Shown here piece after piece: positions 24,210 through 32,610 of a stretch of 49,012 nucleotides of DNA. The position numbers and the translations under genes are program-made. The first letter of the stretch is position 1, and each line of letters opens with the position of its first letter. The stretch is from contig SCPB01000016.1 of NCBI GenBank assembly GCA_005502445.1, forward strand, positions 1 to 49,012, read 5' to 3'. This stretch comes from Microbacteriaceae bacterium X2B. Its GTDB lineage: Bacteria > Actinomycetota > Actinomycetes > Actinomycetales > Microbacteriaceae. A model generated the notes under the pieces. The model had not been told where the DNA came from, searched no databases, and saw only the letters and a list, made by a program, of their open reading frames with translations.

Positions 24210-25364
24210 CTATTCCTGCTCTTGCATGGAGGTTGGCACACGAAGGTTGTTTCGCGCATGGTGAGTACCGGCCGTGGAGCGAATGAAATTGACCACACGT
24301 CGCGAGGTGTCGGTGATCAAATAGTCAGCCGGAGGTGTCGGCGGGCCGTCCTCCGCCCACTGGGCCAGAACCATGGCGGAGGCGTCCAGCACCGACTCGA
24401 ACTCCACGCCCGCCGTGATCGTTCCGCCCGTATCGATGGCCTCCGGCCGCTCGATGGCGTCCCGAAGTGAGACAGCAGGGAACCCGAGAGCGGCGGACTC
24501 TTCGCTTATGGTGCCGCTGTCGGAGAGCACGAGTTTCGAGTTAATCTGCAAATTGACGTAGTCATTGAAGCCGAAGGGCGCATGGAATATTAGTCCCTGC
24601 TTGAGTTCGGCAACTTGGCCCTCGAGCCTCGCCCGAGTCCGGGGATGGGTCGACACGAGCACCGGGAGACCGTATGCGTCGCGTAGAAGCTTGAGAGCGG
24701 TGAGAGCCGATTCCAAGCGCTCCGGGTTATCGACGTTCTCCTCGCGGTGAAGGCTCACGAGAAAATATTCGCTCTTCTGGAGGCCTTGGCGTTCAAGGAT
24801 GTCGCTTGACTGGATCGCAGCCTCATTCCCCTTGAGCACCTCTAGCATCGGAGACCCCGTGAGGAGGATCCTGCTCGGGTGGATGCCCTCGCCCAATAGA
24901 TTCCGTCTGGCGTGCTCGGTGTATACGAGGTTGTAGTCGGCCACGTGATCGACGAGTCGGCGGTTGGTCTCCTCCGGCACGTTCTCGTCGAAGGATCGAT
25001 TGCCTGCTTCCATGTGATAGACCGGGATCTTCATCCGCTTGGCCATGACGGCAGAGATGCAGCTGTTGGTGTCTCCGAGAATCACCATCGCGTCGGGCCG
25101 TTCGGTGAGCAGTACCCGCTCCACCTTCTGCAGAATGGTGCCGAGTACCGCTCCCAGTGAATTGGTATCTGCCTCGAGAAAATGGTCTGGCCGACGCAAT
25201 CCGAGGTCCTCGAAGAAGACTTCGTTGAGCTCGTAGTCGTAGTTCTGGCCGGTGTGCACGAGGACGTGCCGGGTGTACCGGTCGAGTCGTTTGATCGTGG
25301 GGGCCAGGCGAATGATCTCGGGCCGCGTTCCGACGACGGTCATCACTTTCAGGCGATCGTTCAT
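24210..25364 (-). CDS. capG: UDP-N-acetylglucosamine 2-epimerase, CapG/FnlC type
   Basis: A 384-aa non-hydrolysing sugar-nucleotide 2-epimerase. It has VVGTRPEIIRLAP, the HTGQNYD motif, ILGDTNS, YHMEAGNRSFD, VPEETNRRLVDH, SLHREENVDN and LSDSGTISEESAALG. The HMEAGNRSF and PEETNRRLVDH wording is typical of the CapG/FnlC branch that makes UDP-L-FucNAc from UDP-L-6-deoxytalose-NAc, rather than WecB. Direct linkage to capE and capF (4-base overlaps) supports that. ATG start inside the capF stop. A true WecB-type paralogue is at 41321-42370. Confidence 0.92.
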   Translation of the reverse strand: MNDRLKVMTVVGTRPEIIRLAPTIKRLDRYTRHVLVHTGQNYDYELNEVFFEDLGLRRPDHFLEADTNSLGAVLGTILQKVERVLLTERPDAMVILGDTNSCISAVMAKRMKIPVYHMEAGNRSFDENVPEETNRRLVDHVADYNLVYTEHARRNLLGEGIHPSRILLTGSPMLEVLKGNEAAIQSSDILERQGLQKSEYFLVSLHREENVDNPERLESALTALKLLRDAYGLPVLVSTHPRTRARLEGQVAELKQGLIFHAPFGFNDYVNLQINSKLVLSDSGTISEESAALGFPAVSLRDAIERPEAIDTGGTITAGVEFESVLDASAMVLAQWAEDGPPTPPADYLITDTSRRVVNFIRSTAGTHHARNNLRVPTSMQEQE

Positions 25365-26452
25365 GGCTTCACGCTCTCAGGGAAGGTGTCGGGGTTGCCT
25401 GGGTCGAAGATGTCGTCGGTCCAGAACACCGTGTGGAGAGTGGAATCTCCGGTGTTCGTGATGTTGTGCGCCCACATCGTCGGCATGTCGATGCTGACGG
25501 GGCGATCGCCGTCGACATCGAACTCCATGGTCTCATCGGTCAGCACACGGCGAAGGGAGATCCGCGCGCGCCCCTCGATGACCGTGAACCTCTCGACCTT
25601 CCGACGATGGAAGTGCTCGCCGCGCGTGATTCCCGGCGCCGTCGTCGAGTGAGAGGACTGACCGGTGCCGCCATGGGTGCGAATCAGCTCGACGAACGCT
25701 CCACGGGCATCCTCATGCCGCGTGTGGGCGATCGGAAGGTGGGAGTCGACGGTGAAAGATCGATAGGTGTTGAACAGCTTGCGGTCGAGCGCCTCGGAGA
25801 CGTCGGGAATCTCCCCCCTCCGGTAGACCTCGGCCATGCTGCGCAGCCGTTCGAGGAGCCCGGAGACGGTGAGGGTGTCGCTCACCGCATCGAGGTCATG
25901 CGTCTCGGTTGCGATCAGCAGGTCGGCGGCATCCTGAGCGTGCAGCACGGTCAGCTCGCGATCGACGTCGATGCGCGGTTCGTCACCCGCGGCGAGCTGA
26001 TGGCAGAAGGTCGCGGTCACCGAATTGTAGAAGGGGCGCCCGTGCTCGCCGTAGATGTTGGGCAGGTGCACGTCGAAGAAGGTCGCGCCGTTCCGGTCGC
26101 ACCAGGCGCTGAGTGCCTCTGCGGCGGCGGCCTTCGCCGTGCCGTAGACACTGCCGTTGCCCGCCTGAGTCGAGTCGGCGTAGACGACGGCGTCCGGCGA
26201 CTCCGCGGCGGCGTCGAGCGCGCGGATCAGCTGGTCGGCGAAGATCGCGTTGCCGGTCTCGATCGTCTCGTCGGAGCCCCGATTGACCCCGGCGAGGTGG
26301 ATGACGGTGTCGGCGCCGCTCACCGCGCTCGATGCATCCGCGAACCGGTAGCCGTCGCCGAGCGCGATCGCCCGGGTGTCGATTCCACCGGCACGCGCCG
26401 CGACCCGCGTATGCCAGCCGAGGAATCCGCCGGCGCCGGTGAGCGCGATCAC
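25361..26452 (-). CDS. capF: CapF: SDR reductase plus cupin, UDP-L-FucNAc pathway
   Basis: A 363-aa bifunctional enzyme. The N-terminal half is a short-chain dehydrogenase with TGAGGFLG (5-12) and the catalytic pair Tyr103/Lys107 in VYGTAKAA. The C-terminal 120 or so residues are a cupin carrying TRGEHFHRRKVERF and later MPTMWAHNI. In S. aureus CapF the cupin does a metal-dependent 3-epimerisation and the SDR domain a 4-reduction, giving UDP-L-6-deoxytalose-NAc; the same chemistry is expected here. It is coupled to capE (GTGA) and capG (ATGA) by 4-base overlaps. GTG start. Confidence 0.93.
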   Translation of the reverse strand: MIALTGAGGFLGWHTRVAARAGGIDTRAIALGDGYRFADASSAVSGADTVIHLAGVNRGSDETIETGNAIFADQLIRALDAAAESPDAVVYADSTQAGNGSVYGTAKAAAAEALSAWCDRNGATFFDVHLPNIYGEHGRPFYNSVTATFCHQLAAGDEPRIDVDRELTVLHAQDAADLLIATETHDLDAVSDTLTVSGLLERLRSMAEVYRRGEIPDVSEALDRKLFNTYRSFTVDSHLPIAHTRHEDARGAFVELIRTHGGTGQSSHSTTAPGITRGEHFHRRKVERFTVIEGRARISLRRVLTDETMEFDVDGDRPVSIDMPTMWAHNITNTGDSTLHTVFWTDDIFDPGNPDTFPESVKP

Positions 26453-27510
26453 GAGCGGGAGTCGGCCGACGCCGGAATCGGGCGCCCCGCCGCGTGGAGC
26501 TCTGCGCGCACCTCGGGAAGACCGAGCAGCATCTGCTCGACCTCGGCGATCGACAGCCGGGGAACGGTGTGCGAGTCGTAGTCGGCGAAGTCGGCCATCG
26601 TCACGTCGCCCTCATCGACGTAGATGCTGTAGTTCAGGTCGCGGTTGTCGGCCTGGATGCGGAAGTACTCGCCCATGTCGACGGCCCGCGCGAGCTCCTC
26701 CCTGCTCGCGAGCGCCTCGCTGAGCTTCTCGGCGTGCCGCGTGCCGATCACCTCGATGCGGGCGCCGGGGCTGAAGAGGTTGATGACCGCCTGCGCGAGG
26801 TCGCCGATCGTGCACGCCGGCGCCTTCTTGATGAAAAGGTCGCCCTGCTTGGCGTGGTGGAACGCGAATTCGACGAGATCGACCGAGTCTGAGAGCGACA
26901 TCATGAAGCGGGTCATCGCCGCGTTCGTGACGGTGAGGTTCTTGCCCGCCTTGAGCTGGCTGATGAAGAGCGGGATGACCGAGCCGCGGGAGTACATGAC
27001 GTTGCCGTACCGCACGCAGGAGACGATCGTGTCTGCGGCACGGTTGTTGAGGCCGAACGACTGGGCGACCTTCTCCATGAGCGCCTTGCTCATGCCCATC
27101 GCGTTGACCGGGTACACGGCCTTGTCGGTACTGAGGCAGACGACCGACGACACCCCTGCGTGGTCGGATGCCCGCACGACGTTCTCGGTGCCGACGACAT
27201 TCGTTCTGACGGCCTCCATCGGGAAGAACTCGCACGACGGCACCTGCTTCAGCGCGGCGGCGTGGAACACGTAGTCGACGCTCTTGACGGCGCGTTCGAC
27301 GCTGCCCTCGTCGCGGATGTCTCCGACGTAGAAGCGCAGTCGCGAATCGCCGAAGGCGTGCCGCATGGTGTCCTGCTTCTCCTCGTCCCTGCTCAGGATC
27401 CGGATCTCGCCGACGTCACGCTGCAGGAGCGAGCGAGCGACGGTGTTCCCGAAGGACCCCGTTCCTCCGGTGATCAGGACGGTCTTGCCGCCATAGGCGT
27501 TCTCGTTCAT
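26449..27510 (-). CDS. capE: CapE: UDP-GlcNAc 4,6-dehydratase/5-epimerase (inverting)
   Basis: A 353-aa soluble SDR that starts the UDP-L-FucNAc pathway from UDP-GlcNAc. It has TGGTGSFG, LSRDEEKQ, GDIRD, FHAAALKQVPSCEFFP, LSTDKAVYPVNAMG and then M-x3-K (MGMSK), the CapE/FlaA1 variant of the usual Y-x3-K. NVMYSRGSVIPLF and TRFMMSLSDSV also fit. The ATG at 27510 lies 5 bases after the upstream glycosyltransferase stop. A GTG at 27522 would overlap that gene by 7 bases and is the alternative. First of the capEFG trio. Confidence 0.93.
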   Translation of the reverse strand: MNENAYGGKTVLITGGTGSFGNTVARSLLQRDVGEIRILSRDEEKQDTMRHAFGDSRLRFYVGDIRDEGSVERAVKSVDYVFHAAALKQVPSCEFFPMEAVRTNVVGTENVVRASDHAGVSSVVCLSTDKAVYPVNAMGMSKALMEKVAQSFGLNNRAADTIVSCVRYGNVMYSRGSVIPLFISQLKAGKNLTVTNAAMTRFMMSLSDSVDLVEFAFHHAKQGDLFIKKAPACTIGDLAQAVINLFSPGARIEVIGTRHAEKLSEALASREELARAVDMGEYFRIQADNRDLNYSIYVDEGDVTMADFADYDSHTVPRLSIAEVEQMLLGLPEVRAELHAAGRPIPASADSRS

Positions 27511-27515
27511 CGGCC

Positions 27516-28748
27516 CTACCACGCTCCACGTCTCTTGCTTCGGCTGACTGATCGGAGGATCCGTTCGATTCGCTCTACCGCGAGTTCTCGGTCCATGTTG
27601 GCCTCGTAGTAGCTTCTGGCCCGGTCGCTCAGGTCACGTCGTTGTTCCTGCGACATCGAAGCCGCGGTGCGGAGAGCTGCAGCGAGCTGGTCGGGGTCGC
27701 TCGGTTCGCATGCAATGCCGACTCCGTTGTCCTCGACGATGGTGCGGACGTCTCCGGCGACGGCGGTGATGACGGGCTTACCCACGCTCAGGGCCGCCTG
27801 GAGCTTCGACGGTATCGTGCCGCGGAAGATGTCCAGGTCTCTCAACGTCACCAGTTGAAAGTCGGACTCTCGATGGATCTCGGCCATGTGCTCCAGCGGA
27901 ACCCGCCCGATGAACTCGACGTTCTCCAGTTCGAGTTCCGCAGCGAGTGCCCTCAACGCAGGCTCCGCGACTCCGGACCCGACGAGCCGGATCGTCAGAT
28001 TCGGCACATCGCTCACGAGCTTGGCAGCGTGGAGCACCGTCGGAAGATCCTGATGGTCGCCGAAATTCCCGGCATAGGTCACGACGGTCGACGACGTGTC
28101 CGCGCGGGATGCCGCAGGCTCATCCTCGAGTGGGTCGCTGGTGGACCAGTTGTACACGGTCACGATCCGGTCCGCCGGCACACCTCGCTCGACCAGCATC
28201 GCAGACATCGTCGGCGCGATGGCGATCGTCGCGGCGGCGTTCCGATAGAGGAATCGAAGCCAGGGCTGCAGGGCGAGCGAGATCGCTCGCTTGGCGAACG
28301 AGTTGCCGACCATGCTCGACCCTGTGACCGATTCGGGCCACAGATCCTGGATGTGAAGGACGAACGGCAGTCGGTACAGCCACCGCCAGATCGACGGGCC
28401 GAAGGCCGGCGTCATCTGCGTCGCATAGACGTACACCACGTCAGCGTTGCGAACCCAGTGTCCGGCCAGTGCAGACGAGAGTGCGAACGTCGCGTAATTG
28501 ATGAGTCGAGCGACGGGATTGTACGAATGGCTGATGTACAGCGGAACCCTGCGAACGGTCACCCCGGCTTCCCTCGCGACGCTCCGTAAAGACATCGCGT
28601 AGCCGTCGAAGAGCCGGCCATTCGGGTAGTTCGGGAATCCGGTGATCACTCTGACATCGTGCCCGCGCGACCCCAAAGTGGTGGCTAGCGAGTCGGGAAT
28701 GCGAATCGACTCCGGCGCGTAGTACTGCGAGACGATCGCGATCCTCAT
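27516..28748 (-). CDS. GT4 glycosyltransferase, WbuB-like
   Basis: A 410-aa cytoplasmic GT-B glycosyltransferase of family 4, with MRIAIVSQYYAPES, VITGFPNYPNG, LHIQDLWPESV, TYAGNFGDHQDL and the C-terminal TIPSKLQAALSVGKPV donor site. The HIQDLWPES and QYYAPE wording is that of the WbuB group. In E. coli O26, wbuB sits beside the fnlABC (L-FucNAc) genes and its product transfers L-FucNAc. Here it sits directly before capEFG, so L-FucNAc transfer to the WbpL-made primer is the best inference. The ATG at 28748 lies within the stop of the preceding gene (ATGA); upstream in-frame starts would read through that gene. Confidence 0.87.
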   Translation of the reverse strand: MRIAIVSQYYAPESIRIPDSLATTLGSRGHDVRVITGFPNYPNGRLFDGYAMSLRSVAREAGVTVRRVPLYISHSYNPVARLINYATFALSSALAGHWVRNADVVYVYATQMTPAFGPSIWRWLYRLPFVLHIQDLWPESVTGSSMVGNSFAKRAISLALQPWLRFLYRNAAATIAIAPTMSAMLVERGVPADRIVTVYNWSTSDPLEDEPAASRADTSSTVVTYAGNFGDHQDLPTVLHAAKLVSDVPNLTIRLVGSGVAEPALRALAAELELENVEFIGRVPLEHMAEIHRESDFQLVTLRDLDIFRGTIPSKLQAALSVGKPVITAVAGDVRTIVEDNGVGIACEPSDPDQLAAALRTAASMSQEQRRDLSDRARSYYEANMDRELAVERIERILRSVSRSKRRGAW

Positions 28749-29719
28749 GGCGACGCCTCCGCTCGGGGGCGCTGGGCACCGGGCGCCGACCCCGACACGG
28801 TCCATTCGAGACCCTGAGCGGTCGAATACGGCGGCGCCCACTGCCACTGCGAACTGGTCGTTCCGGGAACGACTTCGAGAGAGTCGGTCAACCTGTCGAC
28901 GAACGACGCGCGCGCCGTAAAGCGGCCGAACAGCCGCAGAAGTCGAACGGGGAAAGGGATGACGCCGGCACGTCGGTGAAGGGCCTTTCTCAACGCGGCG
29001 ACCACCTCACCGGTCGAGGTCGAAGTCGCGTCGGCGGCCACGAGGATCGACGCCCGCTCCGGCGGAGCGACCAGCGCGGATGCGATCGCGTCGGCGAGAT
29101 TCCACACCGAGGTCATGGTGCGACGGTTGCGGATCGACCCCACCGGGATGGGCACGGGAGTCTTCGCGATCGTCAGCATCGAGCGGAAGTTGCCGCCCAC
29201 GCCTGGCCCGTACACGAGGGGGGTTCGCACAATGACCACGTCGATGCCTCCGCGATCCGCCGCCTGCAGAAGCAGTTCTTCCGCCTGAGCCTTCGACCGA
29301 GCGTACGGATCGACAGGTCGTCGGGGCGAGTGAGCATCGAAGGGGTGGTCGGTCGTCTTCTCGCCGTTCACCTTGATCGTGCTCAGGAAGACGAACCTCT
29401 TGACGCCTCGTTCGAGCGCGGCATCCAGCAATCGGGATGTTCCGGCCGTGTTGACTCGGCGGAATTCCGTCAGCGGGTCGGAGGCATCGTCGCGCATGAC
29501 GTGCACGCGGGCGGCGAGGTGCACCACGGCATCGATTCCGTCGAGTGCCGCTCCCCACTCGGTTTCGCCGTCGATCGTGCCGACGACCGACTCCGCTGCA
29601 CGAGGGGGTGCCGAGCCCGCCCGTCTAACGGCCGCCACGACATCGTGCCCTCGGTCGACGAGAGCAGGCACGAGGTGGGAGCCGACGAATCCGCTGGCGC
29701 CCGTCACCAGCACTCTCAC
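28745..29719 (-). CDS. WbpV/WreQ-like UDP-4-keto-6-deoxy-HexNAc 4-reductase
   Basis: A 324-aa extended SDR with TGASGFVGSH (6-15), VVHLAARVHVM, FLSTIKVNGE and the Y-x3-K pair in DPYARSKAQAEE. The HLAARVHVM and STIKVNGE motifs mark the subfamily that reduces UDP-4-keto-6-deoxy-GlcNAc to UDP-D-FucNAc or UDP-D-QuiNAc (WbpV, WreQ). It lies between a WbpL-like transferase and the GT4 gene with 4-base overlaps on both sides, which fits that role. GTG start. Which C-4 epimer is made cannot be told from sequence. A generic NAD-dependent epimerase is the fallback call. Confidence 0.85.
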   Translation of the reverse strand: MRVLVTGASGFVGSHLVPALVDRGHDVVAAVRRAGSAPPRAAESVVGTIDGETEWGAALDGIDAVVHLAARVHVMRDDASDPLTEFRRVNTAGTSRLLDAALERGVKRFVFLSTIKVNGEKTTDHPFDAHSPRRPVDPYARSKAQAEELLLQAADRGGIDVVIVRTPLVYGPGVGGNFRSMLTIAKTPVPIPVGSIRNRRTMTSVWNLADAIASALVAPPERASILVAADATSTSTGEVVAALRKALHRRAGVIPFPVRLLRLFGRFTARASFVDRLTDSLEVVPGTTSSQWQWAPPYSTAQGLEWTVSGSAPGAQRPRAEASP

Positions 29720-30735
29720 GATGCTGCGGCCTCGCGCGAATCGTGGTCCGCCGAGGCCAGCCGACGTTCGGAGGCGAGGAAGAACCCCGCGATCAGAGCG
29801 GCTTGCGCCACGATGAGCGCGGCGAGTGCGTCCGGTGCGACGAGCACGATCCCGCCCACGATCGCCAGCACCGCGGTCATCGCTCCGTAGATCACTGCGA
29901 CCATGACATGACCCAGCCCGGGCAAAGCCGCCAGCCGTTGGTACACGTGCTCACGGTGAGCCTCGTACCACCGCTTCCGCGAGCCCAAGCGCCGAAGCAG
30001 CGTGTACGCCGAATCGCTGATGTAGAGCAGCAGCGGACTCACCAGGGCCCAGAGTGGCACGCCGACGGAGTAGGCGGCGATCACGGTCGCCGCGACGATG
30101 CCGCCGAGCAGATAACTGCCGACGTCGCCGAGGAACCGCAGTTCCGATCCGACATTCCAGACGATGAACGCACCGAAGACACCGGCGATGAGCACCCCGA
30201 GCATCACGAGCCAGCCCACATCTTCGAACAATCCCACGGCCGCGAAGCTGATGCCGACGACCACACCATGAATCCCCGAGATGCCGTTGATGCCGTCCAT
30301 GAAATTGGTCACATTCACATAGGCGACGAAGAACACCCCGAACACCAGCACGGCGAGAATCCCTCCGTTCTGGAGCAGGCCGACGGCCGCGGATAGCGCC
30401 ACGCCGACGAGCAATTGCAGGCCCGCCCGCACCCGGATCGAGAGCCCGACAAGATCCTCCGTGAACCCGACCAACCCGATGGCGAGCGCCGCACCCATGG
30501 CGAAGACGGGGTGCCAGGACGTCGGCGAGACGAAAACAAGAGTCGCCACCAATGCGATCGCGACGCCGCCCCACGGGGCTACGCCCAGTCCGCGCAGCGC
30601 TACTCCATGATGCGATGACCGCTCGGTCTGGACATCGACGACCTGGATTCTGCGAAGGGCCGGGATGGCGAGGAACGGAAGGAGCGCGCTGACGAGCACA
30701 CCGGCAACAGCGCTGGCCAGGAGGGTAAAGGTCAT
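29716..30735 (-). CDS. WbpL/WecA-family initiating phospho-sugar transferase
   Basis: A 339-aa polyprenol-phosphate N-acetylhexosamine-1-P transferase (MraY/WecA superfamily) with about 10-11 transmembrane helices. It shows the ED pair at 93-94 (FTEDLVGLSI), NFMDGINGISG (144-154), FLGDVGSYLLG (201-211, catalytic Asp204) and the cytoplasmic HREHVYQRL loop (260-268). These are WbpL-type variants of the WecA motifs. With WbpM- and WbpV-like genes overlapping either side, the donor is probably UDP-D-FucNAc or UDP-D-QuiNAc, so this enzyme sets the first sugar of the repeat unit. ATG start inside the WbpM-like stop. Confidence 0.9.
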   Translation of the reverse strand: MTFTLLASAVAGVLVSALLPFLAIPALRRIQVVDVQTERSSHHGVALRGLGVAPWGGVAIALVATLVFVSPTSWHPVFAMGAALAIGLVGFTEDLVGLSIRVRAGLQLLVGVALSAAVGLLQNGGILAVLVFGVFFVAYVNVTNFMDGINGISGIHGVVVGISFAAVGLFEDVGWLVMLGVLIAGVFGAFIVWNVGSELRFLGDVGSYLLGGIVAATVIAAYSVGVPLWALVSPLLLYISDSAYTLLRRLGSRKRWYEAHREHVYQRLAALPGLGHVMVAVIYGAMTAVLAIVGGIVLVAPDALAALIVAQAALIAGFFLASERRLASADHDSREAAAS

Positions 30736-32579
30736 GCGCGGACTCCCGGCGCATAGTCCGCTGACTGCGATTGCAAGCGGGCCATCCATCCTGCCCTGTC
30801 GAGCAGATCGGGGCTGAGCGGGTTCATGCGAGTGTGGGAGATCTTCGGGTGAATCGGCCGCGCGTCTTCTTCCCCGTGCGCCACGAGTTCCTCGTGGAGC
30901 TTCTCCCCCGGGCGCAGCCCCGTGAATACGATGGCGATGTCTTTACCCGACATGTCGATCATGCGGTGGGCGATGTCGAGGATCTTCACGGGCTCGCCCA
31001 TGTCGAGGATGAGCACCTCGCCAGCCTGTCCGATGCCTCCTGCCTGGATCACGAGCTGGCACGCCTCGGGAATGGTCATGAAGAATCGCGTCACCTCGGG
31101 GTGGGTGATCGTGAGCGGGCCGCCGGCCTCGATCATCGTCGCGAACACCGGCAGCATCGACCCGCGACTGCCGAGCACGTTGCCGAACCGCACCGAGAGG
31201 TACGGTCGACCCGAGTGCTCGGCCGCCCACGACGTGAGCTTCTCGGCGACGCGCTTCGAGTGGCCGAGCACGCTCGTCGGGTTCGCCGCCTTATCGGTCG
31301 AGATGTTGACGAACGTCGAGACGGCGACCTCGAGCGAGGCCTGCAGCACATTGAGGGTTCCGAGCACGTTCGTCTTCCACGCCTCTTCGGGGTACTGCTC
31401 GAGCATCGGCAGGTGCTTGAGGGCGGCGGCGTGGAAGACCACCTCGGGTCGGCGCTCGGCGAAGATCGCCGCCAGGGCATCCGGGTCTCTGATGTCGGCG
31501 AGCACGACGTCGCGGGTGTCGAGAAGGCCGTGGCCCGAGATCGATAGCTGCACCCCCTGCAGGGCCGTCTCGTCGCGATCGAGCATGATGAGCTCGGCCG
31601 GCTCGAACTTGCCCAACTGTCGGCACAGCTCGGCGCCGATCGAGCCGCCGGCGCCCGTGACGAGCACGCGCTTGCCGCGCAGATACCCGGCGATCGACTC
31701 GACCGAGGTATCGACCGGGTGGCGGCCGATGATGTCTTCGATCGAGATGTCGCGAATATCGGCCAGCCGTGACTTGCCCTCGAGGATGTCTTCGAACGGC
31801 GGCAGCACCTTGACCCGCAGCTCGGCGAGGGCGGCGGCATCTGAAACCGCGCTGAGCAGATCAGCGTCGGCGCGGGCGATCGTGACGATCAGGTGCGTCG
31901 CCCCCGTACGGCGCGCCACCTCGGCGAGATCGGCGAGCGTGCCCTGCACCCGCACCCCGTCGAGCTCGACGTGCCGCTTGCCGGGGTCGTCGTCGATGAG
32001 CCCGACGGGGATGTACGGCGAGTGGCGGTCGGTGCGCATCCGCCGCACGATCACCGAGCCGAGATACCCGGCGCCGTAGATGAGTGCTCGCTCCACACCG
32101 TCGCCGTACTCGATGGCACGCTCGACCACGAGCCGCTTGGTGTAGCGGGCACCGCCCATCATGACGAACGCGATCGGCATGGCCAGGAAGACCGTGCCTC
32201 GCGGGATCGACCATTCCAGGCCGAAAACAGCGATCGGAATGCCGACTGCTGCGGTGACCGTCAGCAGCGTCCACATGAGGGCGCGAACCTCGCCGAAGCT
32301 GCCGTACGGGTGGCGGCCGCGATAGAGGTAGAAGCCCCAGCCGACGACGAACTGAAGAACGGCGGTGACGAGACCGGCGATGGCGAGCGGCCCGAGGGTG
32401 ACCCGCGTGATGTCGAGGTCGAAGCGCAGCAACTCGGCGATCGCGAGGGCCAAAACCCATGCGACGGCGTCGAAGGCGTATTGCGAGCCGAATCGCGAGA
32501 GCGGGCCGCGCGCGTACACGGCCTGCATCTTGCGCGCTATCGCGTCGGCGGCGGTCATCGGGCCTTCGGTGCTCCTCAT
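30732..32579 (-). CDS. WbpM/CapD/PglF-like membrane UDP-GlcNAc 4,6-dehydratase
   Basis: A 615-aa membrane-bound dehydratase that makes UDP-4-keto-6-deoxy-GlcNAc. Four transmembrane helices (about 35-145), a first nucleotide-binding domain (LIYGAGYLGS, 167-176), the conserved IIGRHPVD hinge (283-290), then the catalytic SDR with TGAGGSIG (308-315), FHAAALKHLPMLE, NISTDKAANPTSVLG and Lys442. The residue four before the lysine is Leu438 where WbpM has Met. Its product feeds the WbpV-like reductase downstream. ATG 32579 is assumed; ATG 32558, with GAAGG upstream, is an alternative. Overlaps the WbpL-like gene by ATGA. Confidence 0.92.
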   Translation of the reverse strand: MRSTEGPMTAADAIARKMQAVYARGPLSRFGSQYAFDAVAWVLALAIAELLRFDLDITRVTLGPLAIAGLVTAVLQFVVGWGFYLYRGRHPYGSFGEVRALMWTLLTVTAAVGIPIAVFGLEWSIPRGTVFLAMPIAFVMMGGARYTKRLVVERAIEYGDGVERALIYGAGYLGSVIVRRMRTDRHSPYIPVGLIDDDPGKRHVELDGVRVQGTLADLAEVARRTGATHLIVTIARADADLLSAVSDAAALAELRVKVLPPFEDILEGKSRLADIRDISIEDIIGRHPVDTSVESIAGYLRGKRVLVTGAGGSIGAELCRQLGKFEPAELIMLDRDETALQGVQLSISGHGLLDTRDVVLADIRDPDALAAIFAERRPEVVFHAAALKHLPMLEQYPEEAWKTNVLGTLNVLQASLEVAVSTFVNISTDKAANPTSVLGHSKRVAEKLTSWAAEHSGRPYLSVRFGNVLGSRGSMLPVFATMIEAGGPLTITHPEVTRFFMTIPEACQLVIQAGGIGQAGEVLILDMGEPVKILDIAHRMIDMSGKDIAIVFTGLRPGEKLHEELVAHGEEDARPIHPKISHTRMNPLSPDLLDRAGWMARLQSQSADYAPGVRA

Positions 32580-32610
32580 CGTGTCGTCTCGGCTATGGCG
32601 GTTCGATCGC

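Noticed and set aside
18148-25360. Genomic island with integrase or attachment sites
   Set aside because: Composition suggests transfer, but there is no integrase, transposase, tRNA or flanking direct repeat, so I claim only replacement by recombination.
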